From Nitrobacter sp051535235 (lineage in GTDB: Bacteria > Pseudomonadota > Alphaproteobacteria > Rhizobiales > Xanthobacteraceae), in NCBI RefSeq assembly GCF_051535235.1, contig NZ_JBPPLZ010000007.1, positions 124,001-188,000 of the forward strand: a DNA stretch of 64,000 nt, written 5' to 3'. The notes beneath the pieces are model-generated. The model worked only from the letters and a program-made list of their open reading frames with translations, was not told where the DNA came from and did not search any database. This document shows, piece after piece, positions 59,762-64,000 of this stretch; the first letter of the stretch is position 1; the number at the start of each line of letters is the position of its first letter. The position numbers were made by a program, and so were the translations under genes.

Positions 59762-60442
59762 ATGAACGTTATTGTTTTCGCATCGCGTAAAGGCGGCTCA
59801 GGTAAAAGCACCCTGGCTGCTCATCTTGCTGCGCAAGTTCATAAGGCTTCGAAGCCCTGTCTGCTGGTGGATGCCGATCCGCAGGGATCGCTGACCCTTT
59901 GGCACAAGCTGCGCGGCACCAACGAACCTCCGATCCGGACAGCCAACCGCTCCGTAACCGAGATCATCAACTCTGCCAAGCGTGACGGCTTCGAGTGGGT
60001 TTTTATCGACACGCCGCCGAACCTGTCGGCCGTCGTCGACGACGCTATCCGGAATGCAACCATGGTCGTCATCCCTGCGCGCCCCGGCGTCTTCGATGTC
60101 AATGCGGTGCAGGACACCATCCAGACCTGCCGCTCCGCGCGCAAGCCTTATGCCGTCGTCATCAACGGCGCACCCGCAATGCGCGACGGCTCTGAAAGCC
60201 CTATCGTCACCATTGCCCGCGAGGCTCTTGCAAAATTCCGCGCTCCGGTTTGGAGCGGCCAGGTCACCAATCGCGCCGACCTCCTGCTGGCGCTTGCACA
60301 CGGCGAGGGCGCCCGCGAATACGATTCCCAGGGGCGCGCGGCCTCGGAGATCGGACGGCTGTGGGCGGCGATCGAGCGCTCCGTCAAGGCGATCCGGGGA
60401 GCTGTGTCCTCCAGTGGGACCATGCACAAGAACGCGGCCTGA
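59762..60442 (+). CDS. Orphan ParA/MinD-family ATPase
   Basis: A 226-residue deviant-Walker ATPase; ATG 59762 has GGAGG and AAGG upstream. Motifs: FASRKGGSGKSTLAAHLAAQ (deviant Walker A), VDADPQGSLTLWHKLR, FIDTPPN (Walker B) and MVVIPARPGVFDVNA. There is no ParB gene next to it. The adjacent upstream region has a perfect palindrome and spaced repeats, so autoregulation is possible. It shares only family-level features with the ParA at 1709 and is not a recent duplicate. Location of cargo or role unknown; could be a plasmid-derived or polar-localisation ATPase. Confidence 0.88.
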   Translation: MNVIVFASRKGGSGKSTLAAHLAAQVHKASKPCLLVDADPQGSLTLWHKLRGTNEPPIRTANRSVTEIINSAKRDGFEWVFIDTPPNLSAVVDDAIRNATMVVIPARPGVFDVNAVQDTIQTCRSARKPYAVVINGAPAMRDGSESPIVTIAREALAKFRAPVWSGQVTNRADLLLALAHGEGAREYDSQGRAASEIGRLWAAIERSVKAIRGAVSSSGTMHKNAA

Positions 60443-60514
60443 CCCGCAGGCTGATGCGGAATGATGAAGCGCGCGGCTTCGCGCGTTTGTCGTTTCCTGC
60501 TTTGCACCCGGTAC

Positions 60515-60572
60515 GAGTAACGCGAACCGGATGCCATCCCCGGGTCAAGCCCGCGGACATGCTTCGCCCGGA
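60515..60572 (-). repeat. Dispersed extragenic repeat, family A
   Basis: On the minus strand, GGGCGAAGCATGTCCGCGGG is followed by CTTGACCCGGGGATGGCATC and CGGTTCGCGTTACTCG. Lies between the ParA gene and the LysR-type gene. Confidence 0.75.
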
Positions 60573-60601
60573 AACCCTACAGGAATCGGTGGGGCGGCGG
60601 A

Positions 60602-61525
60602 TTACGAGGGCCAGCGCTGCGCCTTGCTGACCACGAAATCGCGGAATGCCTGAACTCGCGCGACCGACTTCAGTTCTTCGGGATAGACGAAATAGGTATC
60701 GAGCTGAATCGAATCGGATTCGCTGAACAACTGCACCAGAAGGTTGTTCTCACCGACCAGATAGTCCGGCAGCGCGGCGATGCCGAGGCCTTGCTGACAG
60801 GCGCTGAACAAGCCCAGTATGTTATTGACAATGAAGTACGGCTCGCGCGGTCCGGAGCCGTTGCGGCCGGCCTGGACCAGCCAGTTGCGATTCTGGGGAT
60901 GCACCGATGGGTGCGTCTCGGTAAGCAGGACGATACGATGTCCGTCGAGTTCCTCCAGTGTCCGGGGAGTGCCGAAGCGCTTGACGTATTCCGTTGAGCA
61001 GTAGGCGTGGAAACCCATCGCAAACAGCTTGCGCTGAATGAGATCGGGCTGGGTCGGCTTCTGCGTGCGGATCGCGATGTCGGCCTCGCGCATCGACAGA
61101 TCGAGCTCTTCATCGGTAAGAATCAGCGAGATCCGGATTTCCGGATAGAGCGCGTTGAATTCGCCAAGCCGGGGAATCAGCCAGTTGATGCCGAAGCCTG
61201 GCGTCGTCGTCACCTTGAGATCGCCGCTTGGCCGCTCGCGGCTGTCGGTGAGCTTGGCGCGCGCCGCCTGCAACTGCATGAAGACTTCGTGCGCGGTGCG
61301 AAACAGCAGGTCGCCCTGTTCGGTCAGGATCAGCCCCCGCGCATGGCGATGAAACAGCGACACTGAGAGTTCCTGCTCCAGCGCGCCGACCTGCCGCGAT
61401 ACGGCGGACTGCGACAGCCCGAGTTGTTCGCCGGCATGCGTGAAGCTGCCAGCCTCGGCGGCTGCGTGAAACACCTTGAGCTTGTCCCAATCCATGTCGG
61501 TAAAACCGTCGCGATTCCGTAGCAT
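60602..61525 (-). CDS. LysR-family transcriptional regulator downstream of trxB
   Basis: A 307-residue LTTR. The N-terminal HTH (about 15-70) reads LKVFHAAAEAGSFTHAGEQLGLSQSAVSRQVGALEQEL; the rest is the periplasmic-binding-like sensor domain (ILTDEELDLSMREADIAIRTQKP and PYFIVNNILGLFSACQQGLGIAALPDYLV). GGAG ahead of the ATG lies inside the trxB 3' end (2 bases between the genes), so it is co-transcribed with trxB. This arrangement suggests regulation linked to thiol redox or nearby metabolism; effector unknown. Confidence 0.88.
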   Translation of the reverse strand: MLRNRDGFTDMDWDKLKVFHAAAEAGSFTHAGEQLGLSQSAVSRQVGALEQELSVSLFHRHARGLILTEQGDLLFRTAHEVFMQLQAARAKLTDSRERPSGDLKVTTTPGFGINWLIPRLGEFNALYPEIRISLILTDEELDLSMREADIAIRTQKPTQPDLIQRKLFAMGFHAYCSTEYVKRFGTPRTLEELDGHRIVLLTETHPSVHPQNRNWLVQAGRNGSGPREPYFIVNNILGLFSACQQGLGIAALPDYLVGENNLLVQLFSESDSIQLDTYFVYPEELKSVARVQAFRDFVVSKAQRWPS

Positions 61526-61527
61526 CG

Positions 61528-62508
61528 TTACTCCGCTGCCGCGCGGTCGCTCGCATGTGCGGCGAGAAACCGTTCGGCTTCCAATGCGGCCATGCAGCCA
61601 AGGCCCGCGGCCGTGACTGCCTGCCGGTAAACTTCGTCCGCAACATCGCCGGCCGCGAACAGGCCGGGCACTGACGTTGCGGTCGAGTTCGGTGCAACTT
61701 CGACATAGCCCGAGCTTTTCAGTTTGACCTTTCCGGCCACGAGTTCGGTGGCGGGCGCGTGGCCGATCGCGATGAACACGCCGTCGGCCGCGATCTCGGT
61801 GAGCGCGCCGGTCTTGACGTTCTTCAGCCGGACGTGGGTGACCTTCGGCGGATTCTCCGCGCCGCAGATCTCGTCGAGCACGCTGTCCCAGACCACCTTG
61901 ATCTTGGGGTGCTTGAACGCGCGATCCTGCAGGATCCGTTCGGCGCGGAAGTGATCGCGGCGATGAACGAGGGTGACCTGCGCGGCGAAGTTGGTCAGAA
62001 ACAGCGCTTCCTCGACGGCGGTATTGCCGCCGCCGACCACGATGACGTTCTTGCCGCGGTAGAAGAAGCCATCGCAGGTGGCGCAGGCCGAGACGCCAAA
62101 TCCCTTGAAGGCGTCTTCGGACGGCAATCCGAGCCAGCGCGCCTGCGCGCCGGTGGCGAGGATCACGGTCTCGGCCAGGTAGACGTCGCCGCTATCGCAG
62201 GTCAGCCGGAACGGCCGCTGCGACACATCGAGTGAATTCACCGTATCGGTGACGATCTTCGTGCCGACATGCGTCGCCTGCTTCTCCATCTGCTCCATCA
62301 GCCACGGACCCTGGATCACGTCCGCGAAGCCGGGATAGTTTTCGACGTCGGTCGTAATGGTGAGCTGGCCGCCCGGCTGGATCCCCTGGATCAGCACGGG
62401 CTCCAGCATGGCGCGCGCGGCATAGATTGCCGCCGTATAACCTGCCGGGCCAGAGCCGATGATGACAACCTTGGCGTGGACGGGAGCAGGCATGGATCGG
62501 GACCCCAT
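61528..62508 (-). CDS. trxB: Thioredoxin reductase (NADPH)
   Basis: A 326-residue flavoenzyme (start may be Met6, 62493). The FAD motif IIGSGPAGYTAAIYAARA is near residue 16, the redox-active CATCDGFF motif near residue 140, the NADPH motif VVGGGNTAVEEAL near 160 and the C-terminal FAD region GLFAAGDVADEVYRQAVTAA. It reduces thioredoxin with NADPH in the cytoplasm. The gene is divergent from an Lrp-type regulator with a 336-base gap containing a repeat. Confidence 0.95.
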   Translation of the reverse strand: MGSRSMPAPVHAKVVIIGSGPAGYTAAIYAARAMLEPVLIQGIQPGGQLTITTDVENYPGFADVIQGPWLMEQMEKQATHVGTKIVTDTVNSLDVSQRPFRLTCDSGDVYLAETVILATGAQARWLGLPSEDAFKGFGVSACATCDGFFYRGKNVIVVGGGNTAVEEALFLTNFAAQVTLVHRRDHFRAERILQDRAFKHPKIKVVWDSVLDEICGAENPPKVTHVRLKNVKTGALTEIAADGVFIAIGHAPATELVAGKVKLKSSGYVEVAPNSTATSVPGLFAAGDVADEVYRQAVTAAGLGCMAALEAERFLAAHASDRAAAE

Positions 62509-62731
62509 GGCGAGAAGCCGGTCGGGCGCGGGCAGCGAGGCGCCCAGGCCAGGTGGCGGGAGGCGGGAAAAACATCTAGTTCATATATTGGATATCTGGC
62601 TAGCTATGCGGAATTTGCAACCCGTTTCTGCGAAAATTCCCTCTAAATGCAAAACCGTGTGCCGCGCAATAAAATTGCGCATGCTCCCCAATCTACGTTA
62701 AGAGGTTTACTGGAGATTCTTTCCGTTTCGA

Positions 62732-62802
62732 GCATGATCCCGAAAAATGGAAACCGGTTTTCGGAAAAGATCATGCTCAAACAAAAAGATAAGCGACGAG
62801 TC
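62732..62802 (+). repeat. Dispersed extragenic repeat, family B
   Basis: GAGCATGATCCCGAAAAATG, GAAACCGGTTTTCGGA and AAAGATCATGCTCAAACAAAA. The ends are inverted (GAGCATGAT / ATCATGCTC), so the element folds. It lies in the 336-base trxB-lrp gap; the rest of the gap (62509-62731) shows no further feature. Confidence 0.8.
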
Positions 62803-62844
62803 TGATTCAACGCAGACTCTGGCGAGCTTGGGGTTTGAACGCGC

Positions 62845-63324
62845 GTGTCGAAAAGTCTGGACGAGATCGACCTTAAGATCCTGAGCGAAATTCAGGCCGA
62901 CGGCCGGATCACCAATGTCGAACTGGCCAGGCGGGTCGGCATTTCGCCGCCGCCGTGTCTGCGGCGGGTCCGGACGCTAGAGGAAGAGGGCTACATCCAG
63001 GGCTACCGGGGATTGCTCGATCCGCAACGGCTCGGTTTCGAGGTGACGGTGTTCGCCTCGGTGCACCTGTCGAGTCAGGCGGACGCCGACCTGCGCGCGT
63101 TCGAGGAATTCGTGCGCGGCGAGCCGCTGGTGCGCGAGTGCTGGATGTTGTCGGGCGAGGTCGATTTCATCCTGAAATGCGTGGCGCCCGACATGGCGAC
63201 ATTTCAGGACTTCGTGTCGCATCTCACCGCTGCGCCGCATGTGCGCAACGTGCGAACCTCGCTGGTCCTGCATAGCTCCAAATACGCCGCGGCGGTGCCG
63301 CTGGAACTGAAGGTACCGGGCTGA
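62845..63324 (+). CDS. Lrp/AsnC-family transcriptional regulator
   Basis: A 159-residue regulator with GTG start. The HTH is at the N-terminus: LDEIDLKILSEIQADGRITNVELARRVGISPPPCLRRVRTLE, followed by the beta-sheet Lrp effector domain (GFEVTVFASVHLSSQADADLR; SGEVDFILKCVAPDMATFQDF). Lrp-type proteins form octamers that respond to amino acids. The family's PPxxxRV recognition-helix pattern is present (PPPCLRRV). Upstream ribosome-binding site is weak. Divergent from trxB. Confidence 0.92.
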   Translation: MSKSLDEIDLKILSEIQADGRITNVELARRVGISPPPCLRRVRTLEEEGYIQGYRGLLDPQRLGFEVTVFASVHLSSQADADLRAFEEFVRGEPLVRECWMLSGEVDFILKCVAPDMATFQDFVSHLTAAPHVRNVRTSLVLHSSKYAAAVPLELKVPG

Positions 63325-63404
63325 GGCTGCAAAGCGCGCGTCGACACGCACATGCCCGGCGCAAGCCGGGGCACGGCTTTCAGCGGCGCTTCGTTTTGCG
63401 TGCT

Positions 63405-63803
63405 TCAGCTTTTGTTGAAGATCATCTTGTCGAGGCTGATCGGACCGCCACCGGCAAACACCAGATAGAAGAACACGAAGCAATACAGCGCTGCCAGTTC
63501 GCCGCCATTGACGATCGGCATGAAGTTCTGTGGCGCATGAACCATGAAATAGGCAACCGCCGTCATGCCCGAGGCGATGAAGGCCGCCGCACGCGTAAAC
63601 AACCCGATCACCAGCAGCCCGCCGCCGACCAGTTCGATGATTCCCGCCACCCCAACCATTGAGCCGATTTGCAGATTGGCGAACATCGGTAGCGGCGGGA
63701 AGCCGAGGAGCTTGGCGGTGCCGTGCTGCATGAGCATGAGTCCGCTCACGAAACGAAGCAGGCTGAGGACGGTCGGCTGCCATTTGGAGAACATTTGGTC
63801 CAT
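63405..63803 (-). CDS. DoxX-family membrane protein
   Basis: A 132-residue protein with four helices: LSLLRFVSGLMLMQHGTAKLLGFP (the DoxX opening motif), VGVAGIIELVGGGLLVIGLFTRAAA (with the family's GxxEL/GGxLLxxGL pattern), FIASGMTAVAYFMVHAP and LYCFVFFYLVFAGGG. Function of the family is not uniform; some relatives form redox or stress membrane complexes. The gene begins 197 bases before the window edge, where no further gene was supported. Confidence 0.9.
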   Translation of the reverse strand: MDQMFSKWQPTVLSLLRFVSGLMLMQHGTAKLLGFPPLPMFANLQIGSMVGVAGIIELVGGGLLVIGLFTRAAAFIASGMTAVAYFMVHAPQNFMPIVNGGELAALYCFVFFYLVFAGGGPISLDKMIFNKS

Positions 63804-64000
63804 GTCAGGTCTTTCCCATATTCTTTCGCCACGAAGCTTTAAGTTCCCCCGCAGCGCTCAAAACGAACGTTCGGGCCGCCGGATGGTTCCAGATTTGGAA
63901 CACGCAGATACCGGCGAATTCTGCGTCATTACGTCCCGGCAAGAGGTCAAGGCTGCACGCAACGGACGGTTTTAGGCTGGCACGAAAAACCGGTATTCGA
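63804..64000. other. Intergenic sequence to window edge
   Basis: No supported gene or hairpin in the last 197 bases; probably the promoter region of the DoxX gene and the flank of the next gene. Confidence 0.4.

Overview
The window is GC-rich alphaproteobacterial chromosome. Its gene content points to the Nitrobacteraceae/Bradyrhizobiaceae (Bradyrhizobium, Nitrobacter, Rhodopseudomonas, Afipia group): a FixK-like Crp/Fnr regulator, a UvrB with a long N-terminal extension, a TPP-riboswitch thiO-thiS-thiG-thiE-thiC operon, an Irr-box-like site before bacterioferritin, DUF2277, DUF3829 and DUF4403 proteins, and several dispersed extragenic repeats. I cannot fix the genus from sequence reading alone. 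No tRNA, 5S/16S/23S rRNA or CRISPR array was found. The only large RNA gene is rnpB (RNase P RNA).

Layout. 1-2350: the end of a FixK-like regulator, a small conserved-looking protein, about 700 bases with little coding signal, an IS3-type OrfA-like protein standing alone, and an orphan ParA ATPase. 2863-16222: an accessory locus with a short RTX protein carrying a His/Gly-rich insert, a SAM methyltransferase, a type I secretion ABC transporter with a degenerate C39-like domain, its HlyD adaptor, a 16-unit Sel1-repeat protein translationally coupled to the adaptor, a large WbsX/GH99-like protein, a GT2 glycosyltransferase, a second GH99-like protein with a Tat-type signal, and an oppositely oriented DTDEF-motif glycosyltransferase. 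This is the most unusual region: it looks like a secretion machine joined to glycan enzymes, with no outer-membrane TolC partner in view.

16872-39827: mostly housekeeping and envelope genes (phasin-like protein, uvrB, PAS membrane protein, GNAT, GT39-like mannosyltransferase-type protein, YeaQ-family protein, two rhodaneses, L,D-transpeptidase, ettA, AI-2E-type permease, tam, UPF0114, MltB-type transglycosylase, and two paralogous glycine-zipper proteins). 40133-43225: bfd and bfr with a perfect Irr-box-like palindrome, then oligopeptidase B. 43451-47189: small envelope and unknown proteins, a standalone Fis-type HTH and a TMEM175-type channel. 47196-52965: the thiamine operon on the minus strand, led by a TPP riboswitch and containing two non-thiamine passengers (a four-helix membrane protein and a uracil-DNA glycosylase-fold protein). 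53134-64000: SLT transglycosylase, zinc-ribbon protein, PRC-barrel protein, DUF4403 protein, a 27-residue membrane peptide, an extensin-family lipoprotein, rnpB, a 51-residue membrane protein, a second orphan ParA with a striking palindromic upstream region, a LysR regulator behind trxB, an Lrp-family regulator and a DoxX protein.

Working together: iron storage and release (bfr/bfd) probably answer to Irr; thiamine pyrimidine and thiazole branches share one riboswitch-controlled transcript; several murein enzymes (L,D-transpeptidase, two lytic transglycosylases, extensin-family protein) are scattered rather than clustered. Start sites were chosen by ribosome-binding sites where visible, so many differ from the longest open frame.
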